A DNA stretch of 29,993 nucleotides, from the NCBI GenBank assembly GCA_023416335.1, contig JAEZHY010000279.1, positions 1-29,993 on the forward strand. Direction: 5' to 3'. Source of the DNA: Pseudomonadota bacterium (GTDB taxonomy: Bacteria; Desulfobacterota; Syntrophobacteria; Syntrophobacterales; Syntrophobacteraceae). The first letter of the stretch is position 1; each line of letters starts with the position of its first letter. The translations under genes and the position numbers were made by a program. This document shows, piece after piece, positions 8,450 through 17,558 of this stretch. A model generated the notes under the pieces. That model had not been told where the DNA came from, made no database searches, and saw only the letters and a program-made list of their open reading frames with translations.

Positions 8450-11400
8450 GTGGATACTGCCAAAACTGCTGTGACCAATCCTTATGTGGCGGAATACCTG
8501 AAGTGGGAGTACTGGCCCTATTATCTGGCGGCCGTTGGCGCTATGGTTCTCCTGCTCGTTGTCGTAATTCTGCTGCTGCGCGGTCGAATATCCCACAAGT
8601 TGGGGATCGGAAAGCGCCTGCCGGGTGGTTTGCTGGACAGGCAGGAAAAAATGCCGCAGTCCAGCCTGAAAAAAGTATGGAAGCGGTTCCTGAGAGAAAT
8701 CCCGCACCAGTTGAGGCGGGCCGCGCATACGGCCGGCTACTATGTTGTATTTGGCGAACTGGGCAGCGGCAAAAGCCTCGTCATCGATAACCATACGGAC
8801 TGGCGCGGACAGGCAAATCGATTCTACCCAAGCTACACAGTCGATCCGCTCCTCCAGATCTACCTGGGTTCCAAAGAGCTGGTGATGGAAATCCCGTCGC
8901 CATTGCTCAACAACACTTCCCGACACGCCAGAAATGCCCTGTTGAAACTTTGGAAACCTCTTTTCGAGAGCAGGGACGTTACCGTCGTTGTGGTGCTGAG
9001 CGCCTCTGCCCTGCTGCAGGAGCTTCCCGAGAACATTCGCAGGTTTGCCCAGATGGTGCGGGGGAAAATCAACATTCTTTCGTCCATCCGGAGAAGGCCG
9101 GTGAATGTGCATCTGGCCATCAGCCACATGGACCAGGTGGATGGTTATGCCGCTTTCGCGGAGTTCATGGCGGCCGAGGGGCTTCCCCTCAATATCCAGG
9201 TGAAGCCCAAAGCAGGTGTTGACGGCATTGCCGCCGGGCTGGCGCCTTTCGAGCCTCTCCTGCCGAAGGTTCTCACCAGCAGGTCCGCGGATGATTACCT
9301 GAGGGTCCTTTCCTTCTTCAGGGCCGCGCAGGGAATCTTCAAGGTCGTCTCGTCCTACGCGAAAACACTGCAGAGTCACGATCCCATGTCGCCCGCGCCC
9401 TCGATAGGGCGTGTGTACCTGACTTCGCGCCGAGCGGCGGAGGACGCTCCCGGGACAAACCCCTTTGTGCGGGATGTGCCTTCGGAACCGCAAAAAAAGG
9501 CCATTCCCAACCTGCGCCATCGACTCGCGGCGGCAATAATTCTCGCGATCGGAATCTCTTATCTGAGTGCCGATTATTATTTCGAGCGCGCTGCCATGAA
9601 GGAAGTGGATGAAGTCCTGAATCTGATCAATAACACTCCGCTGCAACAATACGGCGAATACTCGCGCGGGCGCTTGGACCGGGTCATGGCCGATTTGCGG
9701 GAGAACATCTGGCTTTACCTTCCCCCTACTTTTCACTTGCAGGCAGAGAAGAACTTGCAGGAGCATTTCATCGCGACCATTCGCAAGCACTACCTGATCC
9801 CGAGCTTCAACGGCCTCGCTGCAAAGGAAGATGCACAGGAAGGGGGAATTTATCTTCTTGGCCTTCTCTATGCAACATCCCAGAATCAGCTGGGCAAGCT
9901 GGTGCTTGCGAATGCGGAAGAATGGCGCAGGACGTTGAATCTGCCCGTCTCTCTAGTAAACGATTACGTGAGAAGCAACGTGCGGGCCGAAGGCATGCTG
10001 GTGGACTGGAGCACACTGCCCGGGCCAAACCGCACAGCTACTACAGCATCTTCCGATAATCTGCTCCCGTGGGTGCTGTTTTTCAAGAAAGTTAAAATGG
10101 CATGCGATGAGCCGTCGATAAGCAAGGAGTACCTGCATCAGATTCAAAAGGAGGCTGACGCATTTCGCAGGGAAGTCGACAGGATCTCACGCTATAAGCT
10201 GACCAATGAACTCGTCGCTCTTTTAATCCGCGAAACGCCGGTGGCAAAGCAAATCCAGCTGATACAAAAACGCGACGCCACGCTGGAACAGGAATCACTT
10301 CGGGATTTCTTCTACAAAATTAAAGAAGAGGATATCGACTATCCCTCGGTTGCAGAAACGGGGCTTGCCCAGTTCCTCGAGAGTCTGAAGGTCACGGCGG
10401 AAGTGGCCAGACATGCTGAGGACAAGGAGTACAGATTCACCTTCATGGGTGAGAATTTTGTCTTCACGTCTTCGAGCTGGAGTAATCTGATTCTGCGGAG
10501 CCGGCTGACGCTAGCCATGCGTGAGTTTCAGGCGCGAAACAAAAGTTCGAACGGAATGCTTTTTTTCAACAAAACCAGTTCGATCGGGTATCCCGATATT
10601 GTCATGAACCCTTCCAATGACGGGCTCCTGTTCTTTCTCGGAAAAGGGAAGGTGGACGGCAAGTTCAGCAAGAACGCCTTCGAGCAGCAAGTTAAACCGG
10701 TTCTCAGCCAATTGCCTGAAATAATGAAGGAACTACCGATTGCGGATGTCGAGAAGAATCGATTTACCCAGTTCATTCTCAAAGAAGCTGAAGCATACGC
10801 GGACCGATACGTTTCCGCATACCGTTCCTTCTATTCTCAATTTCGCCTGGCGGCGGATTCACTGGGCGGCCTGCGGTACCTCTTGAAGCAGATGCAACTC
10901 CCGTCGTCTCCCTTTCAGGAATTCTTCGTCTCCATCAAGGAGAATACGGCTCTGGATGTGGGCGATAGCCCATACATGCGCCAGTTTTCGAAAAAACTCG
11001 GCGCGTTCGATTTTATTCGTCGCCTTATGACCGAAAAGGACGGGGTTTTCCCTGAGTTCGCGAAGTATATCGCGCTGGTGCAGCAGCTCGATAACGAACT
11101 GGAAGGCAGTGAACCCTTTACTGCTAAGAACAAGGCCGACGACGCCAACGAATTCAAGCGGATTCTGTCTCCTGCGGGCAGAATCAGCCTCGCGATCCAA
11201 CGTGGTGAAAACGACTCCTATTTGAGTCTGGTCCGGATGTGGCTGAAAAGCGCCGGAATAGATACCGAATGGCAAAGTCCCTTTGTCGACCCGATTTCGA
11301 TTAGCTACAACATCGGTCGAAGCGATGTGGAAACCTCCCTCGAAAAAGTGTGGTCGGACCTCTTCGCTTATTATGTGAAGCCGCTCTACAATAAATTCCC

Positions 11401-12052
11401 CTTCCTGCGGCAAACGGAGGTGGAGATCTCTCCGCCGGAACTCGAAAAAACCCTTCATCCTCAAGGCGCCTTCTGGAAAACTTTCAGGGATTACCTGGCC
11501 CCTGTTTGCGCAGAGAATTCGGGGTTCTGGACCATGAGGGAGTCGGCCATGGGGGTCTTCCGAATCCCGCCGGATATGCTCGGCGCAGTTAATGAACTGT
11601 CGAGGCTGTCGTCGGCACTTTGGAATGACAAGGGTGTTCCTCAGCCCATCGTTTTCCAGATCCTGCCGTCCAAATTGCCGCCCCGAACCGAGCATGCTCC
11701 TCTGGCTATTCTTTCTTATCTGCGGTCCGACAAATCTTCAGTCTTTGCATTCAACCAGCAGCCTTCCTGGCAGAGGATCGAAATCGAGTGGTGGAAGCCC
11801 CAGACTTCGGCTGTGGGAGTTGAATTCGAAGCATTTCTGGACGCCGGTAAGAGCTACCGGGAGCTGACCATACCCGAAAGATACTGGAGCTTTCACCAGT
11901 TGCTCAACAAGGCTGAGGTTATCGACAAGAATTTCTTCGTCTGGCATATAAGCGGGCCGGCGCCCAAAGCTCAGGGTGTGAGAGCGGCCTTTACAATAAA
12001 ATCAGATCCATGGGCGGTGTTCCGCCTTAACGGTGATGGGCAGGGCAGTTGA
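8450..12052 (+). CDS. tssM: T6SS membrane-complex protein TssM (IcmF)
   Basis: A 1200-residue inner-membrane protein spanning from cytoplasm to periplasm; with TssL and TssJ it forms the T6SS envelope channel. Seen: an N-terminal membrane helix (about 24-44), a cytoplasmic NTPase-like domain with Walker A GELGSGKS (102-109) and an SHMDQVDG segment resembling the G4 motif, a second membrane helix (about 359-378), then a large periplasmic part ending in a beta-rich C-terminal region. Length is normal. The GTG start is forced: an in-frame TAG lies at 8423-8425 and AGGGGG sits 8 nt upstream. Only one N-terminal helix is visible where TssM usually has two. Its stop shares a base with the tssJ start, so they are translationally coupled. 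Confidence 0.97.
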   Translation: MDTAKTAVTNPYVAEYLKWEYWPYYLAAVGAMVLLLVVVILLLRGRISHKLGIGKRLPGGLLDRQEKMPQSSLKKVWKRFLREIPHQLRRAAHTAGYYVVFGELGSGKSLVIDNHTDWRGQANRFYPSYTVDPLLQIYLGSKELVMEIPSPLLNNTSRHARNALLKLWKPLFESRDVTVVVVLSASALLQELPENIRRFAQMVRGKINILSSIRRRPVNVHLAISHMDQVDGYAAFAEFMAAEGLPLNIQVKPKAGVDGIAAGLAPFEPLLPKVLTSRSADDYLRVLSFFRAAQGIFKVVSSYAKTLQSHDPMSPAPSIGRVYLTSRRAAEDAPGTNPFVRDVPSEPQKKAIPNLRHRLAAAIILAIGISYLSADYYFERAAMKEVDEVLNLINNTPLQQYGEYSRGRLDRVMADLRENIWLYLPPTFHLQAEKNLQEHFIATIRKHYLIPSFNGLAAKEDAQEGGIYLLGLLYATSQNQLGKLVLANAEEWRRTLNLPVSLVNDYVRSNVRAEGMLVDWSTLPGPNRTATTASSDNLLPWVLFFKKVKMACDEPSISKEYLHQIQKEADAFRREVDRISRYKLTNELVALLIRETPVAKQIQLIQKRDATLEQESLRDFFYKIKEEDIDYPSVAETGLAQFLESLKVTAEVARHAEDKEYRFTFMGENFVFTSSSWSNLILRSRLTLAMREFQARNKSSNGMLFFNKTSSIGYPDIVMNPSNDGLLFFLGKGKVDGKFSKNAFEQQVKPVLSQLPEIMKELPIADVEKNRFTQFILKEAEAYADRYVSAYRSFYSQFRLAADSLGGLRYLLKQMQLPSSPFQEFFVSIKENTALDVGDSPYMRQFSKKLGAFDFIRRLMTEKDGVFPEFAKYIALVQQLDNELEGSEPFTAKNKADDANEFKRILSPAGRISLAIQRGENDSYLSLVRMWLKSAGIDTEWQSPFVDPISISYNIGRSDVETSLEKVWSDLFAYYVKPLYNKFPFLRQTEVEISPPELEKTLHPQGAFWKTFRDYLAPVCAENSGFWTMRESAMGVFRIPPDMLGAVNELSRLSSALWNDKGVPQPIVFQILPSKLPPRTEHAPLAILSYLRSDKSSVFAFNQQPSWQRIEIEWWKPQTSAVGVEFEAFLDAGKSYRELTIPERYWSFHQLLNKAEVIDKNFFVWHISGPAPKAQGVRAAFTIKSDPWAVFRLNGDGQGS

Positions 12053-12564
12053 TGGCAATGAACAGGTTCGTAAAGGCAAGGGGAGCGCAAGCCCTTTCCA
12101 AGGTCGGGATCGGCTTTGTCCTGCTGGTCGCGCTCTCGGTCTGTTGTATCGGGTGTTCGAGCAGGCGGCCCCCGCCACCGCAGATGTTGCTGCAGGTGCA
12201 GACGGATAAAACCACCAATGACGGCCAACTCTTTTATCTCATCGTCAGGGCCGTAACGGACAAGCAGTTCCTGTCGGAGAGTTATCAGAGCGTGGCAGCC
12301 GCTGTTTTCGCCGATCCCCCCGACAAAACCGTTATTGGATCGCACGTGGTTCTCCCCGGGCTCTCCCAAACGTTCCAGGTGATTCAACCGGAAGAAACCC
12401 CGGTCGCTTTTTATTTCCTGTTCACGAATCCCGGTGACCAATGGAAAAAGATATTGGATCAGCCCCTGGCTAAAACCTACAACATCAAGATCGGCAACGA
12501 CCATATCAATATTACTCCTGCACGAAGTTTCTGGAAGCGTATGCTGTGGCCGTTCGGATCCTGA
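12052..12564 (+). CDS. tssJ: T6SS outer-membrane lipoprotein TssJ, copy 1
   Basis: A 170-residue lipoprotein that anchors the periplasmic end of TssM to the outer membrane. It has a long basic N-region, a hydrophobic segment (about 18-32) and a lipobox-like CIGC with the acylated cysteine at 35, followed by SSRRPPPPQ. The -3 position is Cys rather than Leu, slightly atypical. The body shows the TssJ pattern: NDGQLFYLIVRAV, a variable loop, then FYFLFTNPGDQWKKILDQP. The start ATG overlaps the tssM stop as TGATG; a TTG one codon earlier is also possible. A homologous lipoprotein is encoded at 26082-26531. Confidence 0.93.
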   Translation: MAMNRFVKARGAQALSKVGIGFVLLVALSVCCIGCSSRRPPPPQMLLQVQTDKTTNDGQLFYLIVRAVTDKQFLSESYQSVAAAVFADPPDKTVIGSHVVLPGLSQTFQVIQPEETPVAFYFLFTNPGDQWKKILDQPLAKTYNIKIGNDHINITPARSFWKRMLWPFGS

Positions 12565-12589
12565 CGACCTCCCGGTATGAGGGCGCGAG

Positions 12590-14293
12590 ATGACGGATCG
12601 TCTCGATTTGTCGCTTGTTGAAAATGACCTCTCGAAAAAGGCGCAGGACCCTGTCGGGCCGATAATGTGGCTCCGGCAAAGCTATGAACAGCCTGATGAC
12701 TTTTGGACGGGATTGCTTGCGGCAAACGGTGTCTTTTTCTCTTGGCCGGGCAAGAGCAGCCTTCATCGGAAATACGATTTTTATCACGATATCTTTGCGC
12801 GCAACCGGAGCAATCCCGCGCCCGCGTTCCGGTGGTATGACGAAACTAAAGGGTGGCATGAACTTAGTTACGCTCAGCTTGAAGTATTGGTCGGCCGGGA
12901 AGCTGCCGGATGGGAAAGTCTAGGTGCCGCTCCCGGCAGCAAAATTTGTATCGTTTCCCGCCTCAACGAGCTGTTCCTGATTGCGCTTCTCGCTGCGCTA
13001 AAAATCGGTTTGGTGGTATCCGTCCTCCCTCCGCTCGGTTTTTCCTTTTTGCGAAGGCGAATCGATGCCCTGGCCCCGGGCTTCATCTGGGCCCTGGAGG
13101 AACATGCTCCGCTGCTTTCGCAGTATCGCGACATACTGCTTCCCGAGATCGCTGCCGGAAGGGCCCGGGGGGGTGATTCTCGTTCCCATTCCTATACCGG
13201 ATCCAAGCCCTTTGCACTTTGTTTCGATTCGTCGTCCGAGACCCCCGACGTACCCAGGGAATTGAATGCCGAAACGGCGTACCTGAGTGCGATCCGGGAC
13301 GGCTGTGTCGCTCTGGGATTGAGGCCGGGGCATACAGTTGCCGCTCCGGGGTTTGGCTTGCTGGAGACCCAGCCCGCGCTTCTTCTGGCGTGTCTGCTCA
13401 ATGGAGCCACCTACGTCCATATCGAAGAAAGGGACCTTGCCCGAGCCCCCGGACTGCTTGCCGAGCGGCCTTTAAATGCCGTCGGGGTCACGGAAGCGAC
13501 CAGGGAAACACTGGTCGGCAGCGGTGTGGAAATTGGAAAAAACTGGAATTTCTGGTTCCGCGACCCGGGCGAGTCACGAGAAATCGCGGCGTGGTCCGAA
13601 TTTGTCGAGGTCGTAAAGCTCCGCGATGCACTTTCGGGAAACCTGCGCTGGAATGCATCTCTCGGCGGATGCATACTCTTTTCGGTGAAGCGCAAAGGCG
13701 TGCCCCACGCCAGGGTGCTTCCTGCAGCCGGCGTCCAATGGTCGCTTGCCGATCCGGCCGACATCGAGCGCAATTCTCTGTCGGGCAGCGGATGGTTTAC
13801 CGTCCGCTTTCCCGGGATGGATGAAGGAATTGTTGCTGGGGGGATGCTCGGAAGGGCCGGGAACGAATGGCTGTTCGTCCGGCCCGTCCTTTCGGGACGC
13901 TGTGGAAAATACTACCCTGCCACAGAGATACTGGAATCAATTTCCGGCATTCCGTACGGTTTGTCGTGTTGTGTTGCCGAGGTGCAGGCATCGCAGACTG
14001 ACGGCTCTTCACTGTTTGGGCTGCTCGTTTTTGCCGGTGGGAAAAGGGTGAGTGAGGCGTCGATCCTGGAGAACATCAGGAAAAAGATCGTGAGGGAAAT
14101 GGGGAAGGAGTTCCTGCCCGATTTCATGCAGATCCTTGCCTTGCATCCGAGGCGGGGTGAAGGCGGCGGCATGGATCATGCCTGGTGCGCAAGGGAATAC
14201 TTGTCCGGCGGGCTTTCGCGCCGCGAGAAAGGGGAGGTGTACCGGCGAATTACAGACCTGAGAGACCTGATCCATCTCTCCAGACCTTTCTAA
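12590..14293 (+). CDS. Degenerate ANL-superfamily (acyl-CoA synthetase-like) protein in the T6SS operon
   Basis: A 567-residue protein recognisable as an AMP-binding/acyl-CoA-synthetase homologue by its N-terminal half: HELSYAQLEVL (90-100), a GAAPGSKICIVSRLNE segment (112-127) and ALLAALKIGLVVSVLPPLG (132-150). The catalytic motifs appear lost. Where ANL enzymes have the Ser/Thr/Gly-rich ATP loop (T-S-G-T-T-G-x-P-K), it reads FDSSSETPDVP (212-222). The A8 hinge region (427-449, FVRPVLSGRCGKYYPATEIL) lacks the usual aspartates. Near the end LSRREKGEVYRR (542-553) resembles LPKTRSGKIMRR but has Glu where the catalytic Lys should be. No signal peptide or membrane helix is seen. It starts 25 bp after tssJ with GAGGG upstream. 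Likely a non-catalytic structural or ligand-sensing subunit, or a relic; function unknown. The codon pattern looks like the neighbouring genes, and the frame is intact over 1.7 kb, which argues against decay. Confidence 0.8.
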   Translation: MTDRLDLSLVENDLSKKAQDPVGPIMWLRQSYEQPDDFWTGLLAANGVFFSWPGKSSLHRKYDFYHDIFARNRSNPAPAFRWYDETKGWHELSYAQLEVLVGREAAGWESLGAAPGSKICIVSRLNELFLIALLAALKIGLVVSVLPPLGFSFLRRRIDALAPGFIWALEEHAPLLSQYRDILLPEIAAGRARGGDSRSHSYTGSKPFALCFDSSSETPDVPRELNAETAYLSAIRDGCVALGLRPGHTVAAPGFGLLETQPALLLACLLNGATYVHIEERDLARAPGLLAERPLNAVGVTEATRETLVGSGVEIGKNWNFWFRDPGESREIAAWSEFVEVVKLRDALSGNLRWNASLGGCILFSVKRKGVPHARVLPAAGVQWSLADPADIERNSLSGSGWFTVRFPGMDEGIVAGGMLGRAGNEWLFVRPVLSGRCGKYYPATEILESISGIPYGLSCCVAEVQASQTDGSSLFGLLVFAGGKRVSEASILENIRKKIVREMGKEFLPDFMQILALHPRRGEGGGMDHAWCAREYLSGGLSRREKGEVYRRITDLRDLIHLSRPF

Positions 14294-14514
14294 TATAAGT
14301 TTTTTATCCAATCGGCGCGGGTCGGCAAAAAGAAATCTCAGTATTTTTCATAATTTTCCGATTATGGATTTGAAACAGGCGTTTGAAGGTATTTCGTGTG
14401 AAACCAGGCCCTTTCCACCGCACAGCCTGGGTAACCGAGTCTGTTGAAGGGAAATGGAAGGCATGTCCGATCGTGGACTGCTCTGCGAACTGAAAGCACA
14501 GAAGGAGTACATTT

Positions 14515-15054
14515 ATGGCAATTCAGGACGAAATACCGAAATCTCGTTTGACCCTGAGATACAAAACTGAGATCAACGGGGTACCCGAAGATATCTCGCT
14601 TCCTCTCAGGCTGGCTATTCTCGGCGATTATTCGCACGGCAGTTCGACCGATCGCAAGGTCGATCTCGAAGAAAGGCGGTTTCGCAATCTGGACGGGAAA
14701 AACACGGATGCCGTAATGAAAGATATGGGCATTCGCCTGAAATTCGCCGTTCCCAACAAGATCGATCCCGATCGGGAAGAGGACCTGCAGGTGGACGTTC
14801 CCATCGAGTCCATGAAGGCTTTTTCTCCGGACCAGGTGGCGAACAACGTCCCGAAGCTCAAGGGAATGCTGATGCTCAAGCGGCTTCTGGAAGAGGTCGT
14901 CTCGAACGTGGACAACCGGAAGGAATTCCGACGACTTCTGGGAGAGCTGTTTACCGATCAGGAAGCCTTGGCGAAGATGGTTGAGGAACTCAAAGGTTTC
15001 GAGAGTTTCAAGCTGCCTCCCGCCCCTGGAGCCGAACCGAAGACGAAAGCCTAG
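14515..15054 (+). CDS. tssB: T6SS sheath small subunit TssB (VipA)
   Basis: A 179-residue cytoplasmic protein that assembles with TssC into the contractile sheath. Family marks: N-terminal KSRLTLRYKTEINGVPEDISLPLRL split around RLTLRY, the LAILGDY segment, LEERRFRNLDGKN, and the C-terminal helices containing LKGMLMLKRLLEEV and FRRLLGEL. Length is typical. AAGGAG lies 7 nt before ATG. The 221-bp gap upstream, AT-rich at its left end, probably carries a promoter, so tssB may begin a second transcription unit; no strong hexamers were found. tssC follows after 38 bp. Confidence 0.97.
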   Translation: MAIQDEIPKSRLTLRYKTEINGVPEDISLPLRLAILGDYSHGSSTDRKVDLEERRFRNLDGKNTDAVMKDMGIRLKFAVPNKIDPDREEDLQVDVPIESMKAFSPDQVANNVPKLKGMLMLKRLLEEVVSNVDNRKEFRRLLGELFTDQEALAKMVEELKGFESFKLPPAPGAEPKTKA

Positions 15055-15092
15055 CCTGCCTGGGCACGCCTGCATAAGGAGGAGATGCGGAT

Positions 15093-16598
15093 ATGGCCGA
15101 AACAGAACAGACCACAAAGACGGAAGAAAAAGCGGAAACCCTGGATCTCAAGCGGTTTCTTTCGAGTATGCGCCTCAGCACCGAAATTGCCGAACCTGTT
15201 CCGATGGTGCAGGAAGGCTTGACGATTATCAAGGAAGACGTGCGGGATGAGGACCGGTTCCTTTCCGGAATGGCCGCATTCCTGCTGAATGTCGATGTGT
15301 CCGTCGGACGCTTCGACAAGGGAATCATCCAGGACCTGATAGCACGTATCGACTCGGCAGTAAACGACCAGTTGAACGAGATCATCCACCACGAAGAGTT
15401 CAAACAGCTGGAGTCCAACTGGCGTTCCCTGAACGACCTCATTCTCAACACGAACTTCAAAGCCAATGTCATGCTGGATCTTCTGGATGTCAGCAAGGAC
15501 GAACTGTTCGAAGATTTCGAATCGAATGCCGTCGATATTACCGGAAGTGCGCTGTTCAAGAAGGTCTACATTGCGGAATACGATCAATACGGCGGCAAGC
15601 CCTTTGGCGGGATTGTAGGTCTGTACGACTTCCAGCACAATCCGCAGGATGAGTTCTGGCTGAGGACCATGGGCAAGGTTGCGGCTGCCAGCCACGCTCC
15701 TTTCATCGGATCGGTTTCTCCGAAGTTTTTCGGATGCGACAGCATAGAGGAACTGGCGGCGATCAAGGACCTCGAAGGCCTGATGAACCATCCGAAATAC
15801 GGTTCGTGGAACAAGCTCCGAGACTCGGAAGAGGCTGCATACCTGGGGCTGACCCTGCCCAAATATATTGTACGCCTTCCCTACGACCCCGATACCAATC
15901 CGGCCGGGAAGCTGCGCTTCAGGGAAGTTGTCCGGGGCGATTCGAACCAGGATTACCTCTGGGGGAGCGCGGCGTCGTTGTTTGCCCAGAACATGGTACG
16001 CTCGTTCGTGCAGTCGGGATGGTGCCAGTACCTGCGCGGTCCCAAGGGCGGCGGCCTGGTGAGCGGCCTGCCGGTTCACACTTTCAATGTAAGGGGTGAA
16101 GAGGAACTGAAGATACCCGTTGAGATGGCCATTCCGGACTACAGGGAACTGGAGTTCGCAAATGCGGGATTCATCCCTCTTATCTACCGCAAGGGCACGG
16201 CAGACGCATGCTTTTTCAGCGCCCAGTCCCTTAAGAAGGCCAAGAAGTTCAAGGACCCCAAGGACAGCGAAAATGCCCAGTTGGTGACCAACCTTGCCTA
16301 CACCTATTCAATTACCCGGATTGCCCATTATGTGAAATGCATCATGCGGGACAACATCGGGAGCAGCGCCGACGCCGCATATATTCAGCAGGCGCTCGAA
16401 AGCTGGATTTTCCAGTTCGTGACGACAGTAGTAAACCCGGACGATCTCACTCTGCGTTACTACCCCTTCAAAGCCGCAACCGTCGAAGTCGTGCCAAGGG
16501 AGGGGATGATCGGGTGGTATGACTGCAAGATGAGCATATTGCCCCACATTCAGTTCGAAGGCATGGATGTTGAGTTGAGGTTGGATGCCCGTCTGTAA
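15093..16598 (+). CDS. tssC: T6SS sheath large subunit TssC (VipB)
   Basis: A 501-residue cytoplasmic sheath subunit, partner of TssB and substrate of ClpV. Diagnostic segments: DEFKQLESNWRSL-like HHEEFKQLESNWRSLNDL (about 101-118), LLDVSKDELFEDFE, YIAEYDQYGGKPFGGIVG, an FIGSVSPKFFG stretch in the middle, the LPYDPDTNPAGKLRFRE and DYLWGSAASLFAQNM segments, and a C-terminal region ending in FEGMDVELRLDARL. Length and order match the family. The start has GGAGGAG about 8 nt upstream. It follows tssB and precedes the tube gene, the usual B-C-D order. Confidence 0.98.
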   Translation: MAETEQTTKTEEKAETLDLKRFLSSMRLSTEIAEPVPMVQEGLTIIKEDVRDEDRFLSGMAAFLLNVDVSVGRFDKGIIQDLIARIDSAVNDQLNEIIHHEEFKQLESNWRSLNDLILNTNFKANVMLDLLDVSKDELFEDFESNAVDITGSALFKKVYIAEYDQYGGKPFGGIVGLYDFQHNPQDEFWLRTMGKVAAASHAPFIGSVSPKFFGCDSIEELAAIKDLEGLMNHPKYGSWNKLRDSEEAAYLGLTLPKYIVRLPYDPDTNPAGKLRFREVVRGDSNQDYLWGSAASLFAQNMVRSFVQSGWCQYLRGPKGGGLVSGLPVHTFNVRGEEELKIPVEMAIPDYRELEFANAGFIPLIYRKGTADACFFSAQSLKKAKKFKDPKDSENAQLVTNLAYTYSITRIAHYVKCIMRDNIGSSADAAYIQQALESWIFQFVTTVVNPDDLTLRYYPFKAATVEVVPREGMIGWYDCKMSILPHIQFEGMDVELRLDARL

Positions 16599-16668
16599 AA
16601 AGGGGACTTCGAAACCCGGGAAATTCCTGTTGCTTTTAACCGCAAGTAAGAAAAAAGGATGATTGGAA

Positions 16669-17244
16669 ATGGCTTCTAACTCCTATAACTGTAGTACCTA
16701 TCAGGGTTTCAATTTTCAGAAAGATTCTCAGGATCTCGTTGGCCATATCGTCGCCCTGAAGGTTGGGACCAGTCAGCTGTCGGCCGATCTGAGCGTTACC
16801 GATCCGACTTCCGCCAACATGGCTACTTACGTCAAGGTGGTAGGCGTTGTTTCCTCCATTTACTGGAACGGCGGCTATGCCGATCCGATTCAGTTCAATT
16901 GCCAGGTCAGTACCACCAATAAGAATACCCTGGCTACACTACAGCATCAAAGTATGGCCAATACCGAAATCGAACTGAATTTCAATATTTATGATTACGA
17001 CCCGGATGCGAAAGTCTACTTCAAGGCTTTCCATACGAACGACGCCGCGGTGAAAGGTCTCATAATGAAAGCCGGCGGCGATCTCCAGATGAATATCAGC
17101 ATGGATCAGAGCATGGAGGTAGTCAATCCGAAGAACTACACGTTCTTCATGGGAGCAATGCCTCAGCCGCAAAGCCAGGACATCATGATGGCGGTTTCGA
17201 ACACGGCCAAGTTCGCAAAGAAGTGGGGCGTTGCCGTCGGGTAG
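16669..17244 (+). CDS. hcp: Probable Hcp-like tube protein (TssD), divergent
   Basis: A 191-residue soluble protein with alternating hydrophobic residues suggesting mostly beta-structure and no signal peptide. Position immediately after tssB-tssC is the usual place of hcp, the inner-tube hexamer, and no other candidate exists in the window. Segments DPIQFNCQVSTTNKNTL, FNIYDYDPDAKVYFKAFH and VVNPKNYTFFMGAMPQ fit a strand-rich tube fold, but the classic Hcp motifs are not obvious and it is longer than the usual 160-175 residues. An unrelated T6SS accessory protein is possible. The ATG at 16669 is preferred over a TTG two codons earlier because AAGGA lies 9 nt before it. The 314-bp gap after it holds a large stem-loop. 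Confidence 0.62.
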   Translation: MASNSYNCSTYQGFNFQKDSQDLVGHIVALKVGTSQLSADLSVTDPTSANMATYVKVVGVVSSIYWNGGYADPIQFNCQVSTTNKNTLATLQHQSMANTEIELNFNIYDYDPDAKVYFKAFHTNDAAVKGLIMKAGGDLQMNISMDQSMEVVNPKNYTFFMGAMPQPQSQDIMMAVSNTAKFAKKWGVAVG

Positions 17245-17321
17245 TATCCGTCACCCGGTCTGATTGGCTGCTTTCGGAACTGCAGTGTACTTCGAAAACG
17301 TTGCACAAAGGGTGGACGGCC

Positions 17322-17374
17322 ATCCGAGTAGGGTGGGCACGGCTTTATCGTGCCCACCAAGCAGCCCCTCGGAT
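17322..17374. repeat. Large two-tier stem-loop (REP-like) between hcp and tssK
   Basis: An inner perfect 10-bp stem, GGTGGGCACG (17332-17341) with CGTGCCCACC (17349-17358) and loop GCTTTAT, is enclosed by a perfect 7-bp stem, ATCCGAG (17322-17328) with CTCGGAT (17368-17374): 17 bp in 53 nt. No T-run follows on either strand. The words GTAGGGTGGG and GGCTTTATCG recur together at 27953-27985, which points to a dispersed palindromic repeat. In this position it could also separate hcp mRNA from the rest of the operon. I see nothing else in the 314-bp gap 17245-17558. Confidence 0.7.
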
Positions 17375-17558
17375 CGGGCCTATCGGGAAACGGTGCTCGT
17401 CGAAACGGCCGGATGGTGGGCCCCCGAAAAACCGGTGTCCATCCCACACCGCTGCCGTTCCCCTTTAAAGCCGTGTAGGGGCCGTTCCCTTTTAAGAACT
17501 CGTGAACCTTCTTCTCGCTTTCGAACGAGATCCCCTGGGTCTATCGGAACAGGTAACC

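Noticed and set aside
8345..9790. 481-codon minus-strand open frame
   Set aside because: Lies fully antisense to the start of tssM, and its length is explained by the codon bias of the real gene; composition is not protein-like.
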